From positions 62,001-126,000 of the forward strand of contig MUZD01000003.1 in NCBI GenBank assembly GCA_002155105.1: a stretch of 64,000 nt of DNA. The letters run 5' to 3'. Source of the stretch: Sedimentibacter sp. SX930 (lineage in GTDB: Bacteria > Bacillota > Bacilli > Lactobacillales > Aerococcaceae). Made by a program: the position numbers and the translations under genes. Shown here piece after piece: positions 27,246 through 37,111 of the stretch. The stretch's first letter is position 1. Every line of letters starts with the position of its first letter. The notes below the pieces were generated by a model. That model was not told where the DNA came from, searched no databases, and saw only the letters and a list, made by a program, of their open reading frames with translations.

Positions 27246-28541
27246 TCAGACTGTATAAGGCTTCGCATCCAGGTTCAGAGTTGCCAAAGCTTGCTCGATG
27301 TCTTCGATGATATCTTCCACGTTTTCAAGCCCTACCGAAAAGCGGATCAGGCCTGGTGTGATGCCTGCTGCCGCCAATTGCTCGTCGGTCAGCTGTCTGT
27401 GGGTCGAACTTGCCGGATGGAGCACACAAGTCCGGATGTCGGCCACATGGACTTCATTGGACGCCAGCTTCAGGCTGTCCATGAATTTGATGGCATTTTC
27501 TCTGCTTCCTTCGATCGAGAGCGAAATGACGCCGCACGTTCCGAGCGGCAAATATTTATTCGCCAATTCGTGATACTTGTCTCCTTCTAAGCCAGGATAA
27601 TTCACAAATTCAACTTTTTCGGATTTTTTGAAATATTTAGCGACTTTCAAGGCATTGCTGCAATGTCTATCCATCCTCACAGGGAGTGTTTCAAGCCCAA
27701 GATTCAATAAGAAGGCAGCATTGGCGGTTGGGTATGCCCCCATGTCCCTCATCATCTGTACCCGTGCTTTTGTGATATACGCAGCTTTCTCGAAGCTTTC
27801 CGTATAGACGATGCCATGGTAGGATTCATCCGGTTCGGTGAATTCCGGGAAATTGCCGTTTTTCCAGTCAAAATTGCCGCTGTCGACAATGACCCCGCCC
27901 ATCTGTACAGCATGGCCATCCATGTATTTAGAGGTGGAATGGACCACAATGTCCGCTCCAAACTCGAACGGTCTGCAAAGGTATGGCGTCGGGAACGTGT
28001 TGTCCACGATCAAAGGCACGTTGTTGTTGTGAGCGATCGCTGCCCATTTTTCGATGTCCAAAACGGATAAAGCAGGATTTGCGATGGTTTCACCGAATAC
28101 AGCCTTCGTATTCGGTTTGAACATTTTTTGGATTTCTTCTTCAGGCAGTTCTTGGTCGACAAAGGTGCATTCGATTCCGAATCGCTTCAAAGTTACGGCA
28201 AACAGATTGATGGTTCCGCCATAAATGGAGGCGGTGCTGATGAAATGATCGCCCTCCTTCAGGATGTTCATCAAGCTGATCATGGTCGCTGCCTGTCCTG
28301 ATGTTGTGCACAAAGCCCCTACGCCACCCTCCATCGCCGCAATTTTCTCTTCCACGGCCGCAACCGTAGGATTGGAGATGCGCGAATACATGTGTCCGGC
28401 AGCCGTCAAATCGAATAATTTACCGATATGTTCTGTCGAGTCATATCTGTACGTAGTGCTTTGGTAAATCGGGAGCGCGCTCGGCTCCCCGTTCCCTGGG
28501 TGATACCCTTCGTGTAAACATTGTGTTTCAATTCTCATCAT
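27246..28541 (-). CDS. metY: O-acetylhomoserine sulfhydrylase (homocysteine synthase)
   Basis: 431 residues, Cys/Met-metabolism PLP-enzyme family. N-terminus IETQCLHEGYHPGNGEPSA, TTSGQAA, and PLP lysine in VHSTSKYMDGHAVQMGG (about 205-212). C-terminal RFSVGLENVEDIIEDIEQAL. The length of about 430 and the insertion around residue 240 (FDWKNGNFPEFTEPDESYHG) mark MetY rather than the shorter cystathionine synthase MetB. It makes homocysteine from O-acetylhomoserine and sulfide in the cytoplasm. Two adjacent ATGs (28541, 28538) follow GAGGAGGG; either may be used. Confidence 0.93.
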   Translation of the reverse strand: MMRIETQCLHEGYHPGNGEPSALPIYQSTTYRYDSTEHIGKLFDLTAAGHMYSRISNPTVAAVEEKIAAMEGGVGALCTTSGQAATMISLMNILKEGDHFISTASIYGGTINLFAVTLKRFGIECTFVDQELPEEEIQKMFKPNTKAVFGETIANPALSVLDIEKWAAIAHNNNVPLIVDNTFPTPYLCRPFEFGADIVVHSTSKYMDGHAVQMGGVIVDSGNFDWKNGNFPEFTEPDESYHGIVYTESFEKAAYITKARVQMMRDMGAYPTANAAFLLNLGLETLPVRMDRHCSNALKVAKYFKKSEKVEFVNYPGLEGDKYHELANKYLPLGTCGVISLSIEGSRENAIKFMDSLKLASNEVHVADIRTCVLHPASSTHRQLTDEQLAAAGITPGLIRFSVGLENVEDIIEDIEQALATLNLDAKPYTV

Positions 28542-28652
28542 TGACCCTCCTCATTAAGATAACGCTCATAATCTCATATATATTTAACATTTTACCACAA
28601 TTCCAAAAGGCTTTGTGGAGATATTGAGGCGAAATCGAAAGATCCCGAGGAA

Positions 28653-28679
28653 CAAAAAAAGACAGAACGTGTCTGTCTT
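28653..28679 (-). terminator. Terminator after xpt
   Basis: AAGACAG, loop, CTGTCTT followed on the minus strand by TTTTTTTGTT (complement of 28651-28660), 10 bases past the xpt stop. Confidence 0.8.
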
Positions 28680-28688
28680 CCGGACTTG

Positions 28689-29297
<609 letters not shown>

Positions 29298-29358
29298 CTA
29301 TCAGCCGCTTGCATGAGTCTGCTAGCATGACATATTTAGGTTTACAAATAACAGTAAA

Positions 29359-29387
29359 ACAATACAGATAATCTTCGCTTTTGTCAA
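29359..29387 (-). promoter_or_regulatory. xpt promoter
   Basis: On the minus strand a perfect TTGACA (29387-29382), 17 bases, then TATTGT (29364-29359). The start codon is about 95 bases downstream. Confidence 0.75.
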
Positions 29388-29477
29388 CCATCCGTAAGCA
29401 TTATCGCCGATTGGGGCAAGCATCAACCCGGAAAGACGAACAAATCTGCATTTGAACAGTTTTTTTATCCGCAGAAG

Positions 29478-29512
29478 AAAAAACAAGAAGGATCCGCATA
29501 TCGGATCCTTCT
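29478..29512 (-). terminator. Terminator after the FNT channel gene
   Basis: AGAAGGATCCG (29486-29496) and CGGATCCTTCT (29502-29512): perfect 11-bp stem followed on the minus strand by TGTTTTTT. Confidence 0.85.
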
Positions 29513-29530
29513 CGTTTTTGGTTGTACAGC

Positions 29531-30307
29531 TTAGTCTACGTATACTTCGGAATCTTTGTTCATCCATGCGTACAGCAAACCGATGATCAATCCGCCGCCG
29601 ATGTAATTTCCGATCATCGCGAAGAACCAGTTCGTCAACACGCTGCCGACCGTCATCCCTGGCAAAGCGCCGCCGAATGCGAAAAACGCAAGGCTGAAGG
29701 AAGAGAAGTTGGCGATAACGTGTTCAAAGCCTAAAAATGCAAAAATGAAGATGATGAAAATGGTCGAGAAAAGCTTGCCGGCGTCATCCTTCATATGCGC
29801 GCTCACAAATACAGTCGTATTTACGATGACGTTCGCGAAAATACCTTCGGCTACCATCTGTATAGGCGTTTTGAGCAACTTGCCTTCAACTGCATGGAAA
29901 AGGAAGTGCTCAGCCGGCAAATCTTGGAAAATGTTCGTGAATGACATGACGAATGAAGCGATTGTGCCACCGATAAGGTTGAATAGAATACAAGCGAATA
30001 AAATTGCTAAAGCTCTTTTTGGTGCCAACACCTTGCGGTATATGGCTGCTGTCATATACATCATATTGGATGTACCCAATTCTGTGTTCATGTAATTGAT
30101 CATGACCAAAGACCATGCAAACATGAATGAGTAGAAAAATTTTCCGCTACCGGGCAGCATATGTTCTGCTTTTTCAGCGACCATAACTGCTATTGATGTA
30201 CCCAACGTCAAAAACATACCAGCAAGCATACATCTGATGAAATATTTTACTTGTGAAGTCTCAAATAAATGCGACTTCTTTAGGGCGCTTTTATCAACTG
30301 TAGTCAT
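29531..30307 (-). CDS. Formate/nitrite transporter family channel
   Basis: 258 residues with six membrane helices of the FocA/NirC fold. Recognisable parts are AGMFLTLGTSIAVMV, the discontinuous-helix region ELGTSNMMYM, GGTIASFVMS, EGIFANVIVNT (family 'kgilcNwlVcla' position), and GFEHVIANFSSFSLAF (family 'GFEHsvANMf'). These pentamers pass formate, nitrite or hydrosulfide; formate export during fermentation is the likely use here, not proven. The start at 30307 is chosen because AAGG is suitably spaced. An ATG at 30343 gives 12 more residues, but its GGGAG directly abuts the codon. Confidence 0.85.
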   Translation of the reverse strand: MTTVDKSALKKSHLFETSQVKYFIRCMLAGMFLTLGTSIAVMVAEKAEHMLPGSGKFFYSFMFAWSLVMINYMNTELGTSNMMYMTAAIYRKVLAPKRALAILFACILFNLIGGTIASFVMSFTNIFQDLPAEHFLFHAVEGKLLKTPIQMVAEGIFANVIVNTTVFVSAHMKDDAGKLFSTIFIIFIFAFLGFEHVIANFSSFSLAFFAFGGALPGMTVGSVLTNWFFAMIGNYIGGGLIIGLLYAWMNKDSEVYVD

Positions 30308-30432
30308 GGCTGCGCCTTGATATTTTTGTTCCACTTTCTTCATCTCCCGAATTGTTTGTGCGATTCTGAATAAGTATATCATATTTCATAAGAATTGGAA
30401 TGAAAAAAATAGCGTTTTATATAATTATATTA

Positions 30433-30451
30433 ATGCACTTATAGTGTGCAT
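30433..30451. promoter_or_regulatory. Inverted repeat upstream of the FNT gene
   Basis: ATGCAC, seven bases, GTGCAT; a further GTGCACATGCAT follows at 30464-30475. It lies upstream of the -10-like TATACT (about 30375) of the FNT gene. A regulator site is possible; no family is recognised. Confidence 0.35.
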
Positions 30452-30505
30452 CGTGTTTTTTTGGTGCACATGCATCCAAGTGGGTTATGTTTTATATTTT
30501 TTTCA

Positions 30506-30549
30506 AACAAAAAGACCGTCCGTAAGAATTACTCCTACAGAATCGGTCC
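30506..30549 (-). terminator. Terminator after the DUF1831 gene
   Basis: GACCG (30514-30518) pairs with CGGTC (30544-30548), extended inward by TCTGTAGGA/TTCTTACGGA pairing with wobbles. On the minus strand TTTTTG follows. Confidence 0.7.
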
Positions 30550-30580
30550 CTAGTTTTCATCTGTCCCTACTATTTTTGGA

Positions 30581-30928
30581 TCACTCCGCCGCTTCAGCCA
30601 GGACACCGTTTTCGACCAAACTGTCCAAAATATATTCCAACTGTTCTTTCGCAGCCGACATGGTTTCCTTGCCGTAGACATCCACTGTCTGCAATCCGTT
30701 GCTCGTCGTTGTGGAAACTTTCAATGTTTTCAGATCGGCAGCGACGACAATTTTCACTTTGATCCCTTGTTTATTCAGCACGCTGTTGTCCAAATCGCGT
30801 ACCATTTGGAAATTGCCGTTTTTGGTTTCTTCAAAACCATTGTCGCGCAAAGTGTAGCGCTTCACTTGTTCATTCAATCGAAAGGTTTTTCCGGATCCCT
30901 TTAAAGATACATTTTTTTCGAATGCCAT
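30581..30928 (-). CDS. DUF1831 family protein
   Basis: 115 residues of the DUF1831 family, small alpha/beta proteins confined mainly to Lactobacillales (MAFEKNVSLKGSGKTFRLNE start, KIVVAADLKTLKVSTTTSNG centre). It lies 54 bases after a cysteine desulfurase on the same strand. That pairing is conserved in the order and suggests a role in sulfur transfer or desulfurase function, but no activity is established. AGGAGG precedes the ATG, and a terminator follows. Confidence 0.8.
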   Translation of the reverse strand: MAFEKNVSLKGSGKTFRLNEQVKRYTLRDNGFEETKNGNFQMVRDLDNSVLNKQGIKVKIVVAADLKTLKVSTTTSNGLQTVDVYGKETMSAAKEQLEYILDSLVENGVLAEAAE

Positions 30929-30982
30929 ATGCAGTCCTCCAAGATAACGTTTTCTCTATCATAACACATTTTTTTCTTTCGT

Positions 30983-32125
30983 TCAGCCGTTCTTGTATTG
31001 CTTGTTGTGGATGCTTTGCAGCAATGCGATCAGTGTGTCCGCCTCTTCGGCAGTGTTATCCGGTCCGAAAGAAATGCGCAGGGATTCCGTTGCTCGTGGA
31101 TTCCCCTTTCCGTACATCGCTGCCAATACGTGACTCGGTTCAAGACTGCCGGCTGTACAGGCGGATCCTGCAGCCAGCATGATCCCTTTGAGATCGCACT
31201 GGATCAACATTTTATCAGAACGCATGCCGGGCAGCCAGATGTTCAAGATGTGCGGTACCCCTTCAGGATAGACACCGTTGCACTCAAATGGGAGACCGCT
31301 CTTTTCAAGTCCGCTCAGGAAATAATCCCCCAGTTCCCGCTTTTTGCGGTTGCTTTCTTTGCGTTCTGCTTCCATCAGAGTGACTGCCTCGGCAAACCCC
31401 CTGATGTATGGCGTATTTTCCGTACCGCCGCGGTGATCGTTCTCCTGGCTGCCGCCATGGATGAAATTAGGCAGATGCAGGCTATTTTTGCGGTATAAAA
31501 ATCCGATGCCTTTGGGACCATTGATTTTATGCGCGGAAACGGACAAGAGGTCGATATGTTGTTGCCCGACATCAATCTGCTCGCTGCCGTATGCTTGAAC
31601 GGCATCTGTATGGAAAAGGATCTGCTTCTCCGCCAAAAATGCACCGATTTCGGCTATCGGATTGATGCTGCCCACCTCGTTGTTCACATACATCAATGAG
31701 ACAAGGATCGTATCCTCGCGAACCGCATTCTTCACGGATTGCAGGGTCACTTTTCCGGCAGCGTCCACAGGCAGATACGTCACCTCGAAGCCTAACGTTT
31801 CCAGATAATTCATCGGATGCAATACCGCGTGGTGCTCCGCTGCTGAAGTGATGAGGTGTTTGCCCTTTCCCTTCAGAGCCAATGCAGTCGGTATGATGGC
31901 TGTATTGTTGGATTCGGAACCGCAGCTCGTGATGATGATATCAGCCGGATCTGCTTGGATGGATGCCGCAAAAATTCTGCGCGACTGGTCGATATGCTGT
32001 CTTGTTCGTCTTCCCAGCGCGTAGGTGCTGGAAGGATTCCCGTAATCTTCGATAAGCGATTCCTGAATGACAGCCACAACTTCAGGTCGCACCGGAGTGG
32101 TAGCGGCATGGTCGAAATAAATCAA
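30983..32125 (-). CDS. Cysteine desulfurase (IscS/NifS group), DUF1831-linked
   Basis: 380 residues, class V aminotransferase fold. PLP lysine in SVSAHKINGPKG (about 200), active-site cysteine in AAGSACTAGSLEPSH (about 323), N-terminus YFDHAATTPVRPEV. It removes sulfur from L-cysteine as an enzyme-bound persulfide. The start is a TTG at 32125 with GAAGG well spaced. Followed by DUF1831. By homology with YrvO-type enzymes it probably supplies MnmA (25275-26399); iron-sulfur work cannot be excluded. It is distinct from the thiI-linked paralogue at 56192-57328. Confidence 0.92.
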   Translation of the reverse strand: MIYFDHAATTPVRPEVVAVIQESLIEDYGNPSSTYALGRRTRQHIDQSRRIFAASIQADPADIIITSCGSESNNTAIIPTALALKGKGKHLITSAAEHHAVLHPMNYLETLGFEVTYLPVDAAGKVTLQSVKNAVREDTILVSLMYVNNEVGSINPIAEIGAFLAEKQILFHTDAVQAYGSEQIDVGQQHIDLLSVSAHKINGPKGIGFLYRKNSLHLPNFIHGGSQENDHRGGTENTPYIRGFAEAVTLMEAERKESNRKKRELGDYFLSGLEKSGLPFECNGVYPEGVPHILNIWLPGMRSDKMLIQCDLKGIMLAAGSACTAGSLEPSHVLAAMYGKGNPRATESLRISFGPDNTAEEADTLIALLQSIHNKQYKNG

Positions 32126-32155
32126 TTTGTTACCTTCTTTCTTTCGCTAGTCTTT

Positions 32156-33247
32156 CTAGTGTTCAAAATAACTGCTCAGCCAACGGTACAGGCGAATTTC
32201 GATGCTGGCATCTGTTTCCGGAGAGGAATCCCGGGCAGTTGCTGGTCCCTGTCCCAGCAATTTCTTCGCCTCTTCAATATCAACACGACAGAAAAACGCA
32301 TAGGCCGCCCTAATTCTGTTGTTTGCATACCAGTACCTTTTCAACAAGGGATGGACTAGTATTTGGCTGTGTTTTTCCTCTGCAGTGACGATCCTTCCGA
32401 ACAACGCATCGCAAAACAACGATTCCATCAAATAAATCGGCCAATAGACCGACTCTTTGACTGGGCGATTGGCCGAAAAAGTCTGCAGCAAGCTATCGGC
32501 TTCTTCAAAATCCAGTTCCCCCAAAGCGCGGACATAAGCGACCATGTAGAAGTAGTCAACCAGGAAGGTTTTTTGATACTGAGCATCTTTTACGTTTTCG
32601 AAATAGACGTCCGGCAAATCCGCAAAAGGGACTTTTTCTTCGATAAGCTGCGCCATTTCCAATTGCTGGAACAAGAGCTTGCGCGCGTGCAAAGATCGGC
32701 TTGCTTCCCTCAGCAAAGCTCCATCATTCTGCGCTTTCGGCAGCAGGTTCGCTAAAGCCATCAAGACTGGCACAAGACTGAACAAAACCATCAGGGAGCC
32801 TAGCTTCAGTTCCATCGAAAAAGCCGTCCCGTACAGGGTTGCCCCCGTCAAAGCGTTAGCCAAAACACCTCCCAGAAGGTAGCCACGATAAGGCAATTCC
32901 GCATAGTCCCCTTTCGGCGGCGCCATCAAGCATTGGCCCGCCAGCACAGGGGAGGCAGCCTGCATATGATGCAAGCTATGATCCGCTTGGCTATATTTAT
33001 AACGTCTGACTTGAAAACTGACCAGCCGATAACCGCTCAATTTTCCGAAGAGGAAATGTCCCCCTTCATGAAGAAAAATGTGTACATAGATGGATAAAAA
33101 CAGGCTAACCGACAGAACGGGAATGAGCAGGGGATCAAAAGACAACAGCTTCCCCCAATCGCTGAATCCCTTCGCGATCAGATATCCGTACAGCATGATG
33201 ATGGTTATTGAAATGTAGATGGCAATTCTCAGAAATGACTTTTTCAT
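32156..33247 (-). CDS. M50-like membrane metalloprotease (site-2 protease family)
   Basis: 363 residues. Hydrophobic segments at about 8-27, 38-60, 120-145 and 150-170. The zinc site HEGGH lies in IFLHEGGHFLFGKLSGY (about 61-65), and the second M50 motif NLLPKAQNDG (family NxxPxxxxDG) lies about 100 residues later. Both hallmarks of intramembrane zinc proteases are therefore intact. The C-terminal 180 residues are soluble, helical and unrecognised. It follows gshF by 10 bases and precedes the cysteine desulfurase by 30, so it is probably co-transcribed. Substrate unknown; there is no PDZ domain, so it is unlike the RseP housekeeping enzyme. Confidence 0.72.
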   Translation of the reverse strand: MKKSFLRIAIYISITIIMLYGYLIAKGFSDWGKLLSFDPLLIPVLSVSLFLSIYVHIFLHEGGHFLFGKLSGYRLVSFQVRRYKYSQADHSLHHMQAASPVLAGQCLMAPPKGDYAELPYRGYLLGGVLANALTGATLYGTAFSMELKLGSLMVLFSLVPVLMALANLLPKAQNDGALLREASRSLHARKLLFQQLEMAQLIEEKVPFADLPDVYFENVKDAQYQKTFLVDYFYMVAYVRALGELDFEEADSLLQTFSANRPVKESVYWPIYLMESLFCDALFGRIVTAEEKHSQILVHPLLKRYWYANNRIRAAYAFFCRVDIEEAKKLLGQGPATARDSSPETDASIEIRLYRWLSSYFEH

Positions 33248-33257
33248 AAAATTCCCC

Positions 33258-35549
33258 CTACTCTTCCTCCAGATGCATTTCCGGGAACAATAAGCGCAGT
33301 ATTTCCATCGTCAAACGTCGACTTTTCCCTTGGTATGGATAAATGTGGATCAGCATGGCAGGGTTGAAGTTTGCCTCTATCACCCCATAATTTGGCTCCA
33401 TTTGCGAGGCCGGGACCAAATGATCCGGGATGATGATATCTACTCCGCAGACTGCAACACCCAGTGCGGCTGCCATTTGCACAGCCAGCTTTTTGTAGCT
33501 GTCGTGCATCTGATCCGTAACATCAATCGAATCGCCACCGGTGCTGATATTGGAATTATCCCTTAATCGTACAGTTTCTCCTGCCGGCGGGATACTGTCG
33601 AAAGTATACCCTTGGCCTTGGATCGTCAACTTCTCGAGTTCCCCGGTTCCGATCAATGCCAACGGTGTACGATGATTTTTGCCGCGCAAACTGTCTTTAT
33701 TCTTTTCCTCGACCAATTGACGGATAGTCCGGCTGCCATCTCCTACAATATTGGCAGGTACACGCAGCAATACGGCCTTCGTCTCATTGCCGATGACAAA
33801 GAAACGGTACTCGGTGCCGGACAAGTAATCTTCCACAAGCACATCTTCATCTTCTTCAAACGCCATATGGATGGCTTTCTCATAATTCTCAAAGGAAGCA
33901 CCTTCCTTGAAAATGGAAATCCCTAGACCATAGTTCGTGGACTTTGGCTTGACGACGATGCCTTTCCCGGCAAAGATAGGATAGTCGCGCAAGGCTGCTT
34001 CGACAGAGTGGTACTCCCCACTTTCAGGAACCGCGAATCCGTTCTCCGCCAGTATTTTTTTGGTGACGACCTTGTTTTCCATGATCAGCGGGCCGATGTA
34101 GCTGTCCTTTGCCGTCATATTGCCGTTCTTCACGTATTCGCGATGGTTCTTGTAGGTCAGCGAGATGAATTGGTCATAACGGTCGAGCATGTTGATTTTC
34201 AAACCTTTTTGGATGGCATCGAACATCAGGATCTGCGTGGAGAGTTCCATGTCCTCAAAGCCTCTCAACGCATACGGACGTTTCCAGGCAGCCTCTTTGT
34301 ACTTTTTGGCCAAAGATGCGGCCCAAGCCGTTTTGTCCTCTCCCGCTTCCAATGCGTTGACCATCTGGCCCGCCACTGTTTTCTCCGGATTGTGGAATGC
34401 TTCGATTTTTTCTTTGACGATTGCGCTGATTTTCTCTTCTGCGCCGATCGCTTCCAGCATATCCAGCATACCTTCGAGGACGGACAGCCCTTCCGCTTGG
34501 AATGCGGATGGTTGCAGAGGATTCTCCAAAGCAGTGGTGTAATTCATTTCTTTCCCGATTTTCATCTCTTCGTCGTTGGCATCTTGCTCGATCCACAATA
34601 AATAGAGCAGGAAATAATGGATGAAGTACATATCCTCTTTATGCATGCCGAACTCAGCAAATGGGTTCAGATCGAACAACCTGAATTCAAGATAGGCGAT
34701 TCCGTTCGTGAGCAAATCACGCGCTTTGTTGGCCCCCCTGAAACGGACAGTGGAATAAAATTCTTTTTCGGCAATGAGCTTGCCGTTTGCCACCATTTCT
34801 TCGATATCCTGCACATAGGCATCAATCGATTCAAAAGAAACATGGACGTCCGCTTTATTGACGTATCCGTATTTGCTGCTGCGGATGCTTCTTGTGTACC
34901 TGTCCAGAGGCAAATCGTGCTGTGTTTCTTTTTCGAAGTAGGAGCTGTCGGCTGAAACGGATCCCCCCATAAGGTAGGTCATGATCCATTGGTGACGGAT
35001 GAAGTTATGCGCCATCTTCAAGTAGACATCCGATTGGAACGCCTTAAGCGTCCCGGCAGACCCGGAAAGCTGATGAAGCTCTTTGATGAGGGCAGGATTC
35101 AATTCGAAGTTGAAGTGGATGCCGCTGACCATCTGCTTCTTGTTCCCGTAAACAGAGACCAAGTACTCCCGATACGCCACATCAACCGAACTGTCCAACT
35201 TGGCTACTTTGATTTCATCGCCCTTCGGCATGGTCGGCGGGATGCTGCAGGGCAACAGATATTCATCTTCCGGCAAGGACCTCAAGACGACATCATGGAT
35301 AGCCATCAGCCATTCATGTGTTTCCTCGATTGACTGCATCGGCGGCGTGATCAATTCCGGTTGGCTTTCCGCAAAGTCAGTCTGTATGTAAGGATGGAAA
35401 CTGCGATTCCCGAATATTGTCGGGTGGTTTGTCTTGGCAATCGTACCCTCACTTGTTATCCGTTGGCTTTCTTTTTCGATTCCAAAAGAGGCTTTCGAAA
35501 ATAGTGCCGATAATTTATGTGTTAAAATAATCTCTTTGAAATCTGTCAT
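33258..35549 (-). CDS. gshF: Bifunctional glutamate-cysteine ligase / glutathione synthetase
   Basis: 763 residues. The N-terminal glutamate-cysteine ligase part (about 1-470) carries FGIEKESQRI and FRLFDLNPFAEFGM. The C-terminal ATP-grasp part (about 480-755) carries GIVVKPKSTNYGLGISIF, EDVLVEDYLSGTEYRFFVIG and VIEANFNPAMLIHIYPYQG. GshF makes glutathione from Glu, Cys and Gly in one polypeptide and is typical of streptococci, enterococci and relatives. The start at 35549 is the family N-terminus; the longer frame to 35591 runs into the rarA side without a ribosome site. Divergent from rarA, and followed closely by the M50 protease gene. Confidence 0.96.
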   Translation of the reverse strand: MTDFKEIILTHKLSALFSKASFGIEKESQRITSEGTIAKTNHPTIFGNRSFHPYIQTDFAESQPELITPPMQSIEETHEWLMAIHDVVLRSLPEDEYLLPCSIPPTMPKGDEIKVAKLDSSVDVAYREYLVSVYGNKKQMVSGIHFNFELNPALIKELHQLSGSAGTLKAFQSDVYLKMAHNFIRHQWIMTYLMGGSVSADSSYFEKETQHDLPLDRYTRSIRSSKYGYVNKADVHVSFESIDAYVQDIEEMVANGKLIAEKEFYSTVRFRGANKARDLLTNGIAYLEFRLFDLNPFAEFGMHKEDMYFIHYFLLYLLWIEQDANDEEMKIGKEMNYTTALENPLQPSAFQAEGLSVLEGMLDMLEAIGAEEKISAIVKEKIEAFHNPEKTVAGQMVNALEAGEDKTAWAASLAKKYKEAAWKRPYALRGFEDMELSTQILMFDAIQKGLKINMLDRYDQFISLTYKNHREYVKNGNMTAKDSYIGPLIMENKVVTKKILAENGFAVPESGEYHSVEAALRDYPIFAGKGIVVKPKSTNYGLGISIFKEGASFENYEKAIHMAFEEDEDVLVEDYLSGTEYRFFVIGNETKAVLLRVPANIVGDGSRTIRQLVEEKNKDSLRGKNHRTPLALIGTGELEKLTIQGQGYTFDSIPPAGETVRLRDNSNISTGGDSIDVTDQMHDSYKKLAVQMAAALGVAVCGVDIIIPDHLVPASQMEPNYGVIEANFNPAMLIHIYPYQGKSRRLTMEILRLLFPEMHLEEE

Positions 35550-35683
35550 TATATGCGCTCGCTTTCTGCTTCCAATTTTCAATGTATTCATTATAGCTGT
35601 TCTGCTTGTAAATAGTAAAGATGTTGCCTGCCATTCTTTTCAATCAATTTTCACGAATCAGCAAAAAATAACCGGGCGAATGT

Positions 35684-35712
35684 TTGTTCTTTTTTATGAG
35701 ATGGCATATAAT
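35684..35712 (+). promoter_or_regulatory. rarA promoter
   Basis: TTGTTC (35684-35689), 17 bases, perfect TATAAT (35707-35712), 28 bases before the rarA start. Confidence 0.7.
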
Positions 35713-35739
35713 GGGGAGAGTAAAAAGGAGCGGAGAATA

Positions 35740-37011
35740 ATGAAACAACCTTTAGCATACCGTATGCGCCCCGTCCACATCGACGAAGTCATCGGCCAAA
35801 GCCACCTGGTCGGCGAAAATAAAATCATCCGCCGCATGGTCGATGCCAAGATGCTTTCTTCCATGATACTGTACGGCCCACCGGGAATCGGCAAGACCAG
35901 CATTGCGAGCGCCATCGCCGGATCGACCCATTCGGCTTTTCGGCAGTTGAACGCCGCCACCGACACAAAAAAAGATCTTCAGATCGTCGTGGAGGAAGCC
36001 AAATTTTCCGGACAGGTCATCCTCTTGTTGGATGAAGTGCATCGGTTGGACAAACCCAAGCAGGATTTTCTCTTGCCGCACCTTGAAAGCGGCCAGGTCA
36101 TCCTGATCGGCGCCACCACCGAAAATCCATACATCAGCATCAGTCCCGCCATCCGGAGCCGAACCCAGATTTTCGAATTGAAGTCCCTGACAACACAGGA
36201 CGTCATATTGGCGCTGGAACGGGCCATCGCTGACGAAAAACGCGGTTTGGGGAAAGAAAAGATCGTGATCGATGAAGATGCCTTGCTCCATTTCGCCAGG
36301 AGCACGATGGGTGACGTGCGCGGTTCTCTCAACGCCTTGGAATTGGCTGCCCTATCCACCAAACCGGATGCAGACGGCACCATCCACATCACCTTGGATA
36401 TCGCTGAGGAATGTGTCCAAAAGAAAGCTTTGGTCCACGATAAGAACGGCGATGCCCATTACGATGTTATATCGGCATTCCAAAAATCGATCCGCGGCAG
36501 CGACGTCGATGCGGCCATGCATTATCTGGCCAGGTTGCTGGAAGCCGGTGAATTGCTGATCGCCTGCAGAAGGTTGATGGTCTGTGCTTACGAAGACATC
36601 GGCTTAGGCAATCCGCAAGCAGTTGCCCGTACCGTTTTGGCCGTTCAGGCGGCGGAAAAGTTGGGCTTGCCGGAAGCCCGCATCCCCTTGGCCAACGCTG
36701 TCGTCGATCTGGCCCTTTCGCCGAAATCCAATTCGGCTTACCTTGCCTTGGACAGCGCGCTGGCGGACGTGCGCGCCGGAAAGTCCGGCGACATACCGGA
36801 TAGCCTGCGCGATGCCCATTACAGCGGTGCAAATAAACTGGGCCGCGGCATCGGTTATCAATACCCGCACGATTTCCCGGATCACTGGATCAAACAACAA
36901 TATTTGCCGGATTCGCTGAAGAATCGCCGCTACTACGAGCCGGCTGCAACGGGCAAATACGAGCAGGCCCTGGCCAACCAATTGCAGCACCGCTTCAACA
37001 AAGATTCATGA
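35740..37011 (+). CDS. rarA: Replication-associated recombination protein A (MgsA/WrbA-type AAA ATPase)
   Basis: 423 residues. AAA+ domain with YGPPGIGKTSIA (Walker A, about 46-54), LLLDEVHRLDKPKQD (Walker B), sensor GATTENPY, and the C-terminal tetramerisation and clamp-loader-like region (KSIRGSDVDAAMHYLARLLE, YEDIGLGNPQA, YQYPHDFPDHW). RarA/MgsA acts at stalled replication forks. AAAAGGAGCGGAG precedes the ATG at 35740; the long upstream extension of the frame is not coding. 6S RNA follows, the same neighbourhood as in Bacillus (yrvN near ssrS). Confidence 0.95.
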   Translation: MKQPLAYRMRPVHIDEVIGQSHLVGENKIIRRMVDAKMLSSMILYGPPGIGKTSIASAIAGSTHSAFRQLNAATDTKKDLQIVVEEAKFSGQVILLLDEVHRLDKPKQDFLLPHLESGQVILIGATTENPYISISPAIRSRTQIFELKSLTTQDVILALERAIADEKRGLGKEKIVIDEDALLHFARSTMGDVRGSLNALELAALSTKPDADGTIHITLDIAEECVQKKALVHDKNGDAHYDVISAFQKSIRGSDVDAAMHYLARLLEAGELLIACRRLMVCAYEDIGLGNPQAVARTVLAVQAAEKLGLPEARIPLANAVVDLALSPKSNSAYLALDSALADVRAGKSGDIPDSLRDAHYSGANKLGRGIGYQYPHDFPDHWIKQQYLPDSLKNRRYYEPAATGKYEQALANQLQHRFNKDS

Positions 37012-37078
37012 GTACCATTTGGTAGCGTTTAACCTGTTGCTGCTGTGACGTTTACCGATTAAAATGCTTGTGTTTTGC

Positions 37079-37107
37079 TTGCCAACTATTGATTAGTATG
37101 CTACTAT
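37079..37107 (+). promoter_or_regulatory. Promoter of 6S RNA
   Basis: TTGCCA (37079-37084), 17 bases, TACTAT (37102-37107), placing the start of transcription near 37114, exactly at the 5' side of the RNA closing stem. Confidence 0.6.
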
Positions 37108-37111
37108 ACGT

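Noticed and set aside
35434-35739. N-terminal extension of rarA
   Set aside because: It overlaps the gshF 5' region and the rarA promoter; the ribosome site and family N-terminus support 35740.
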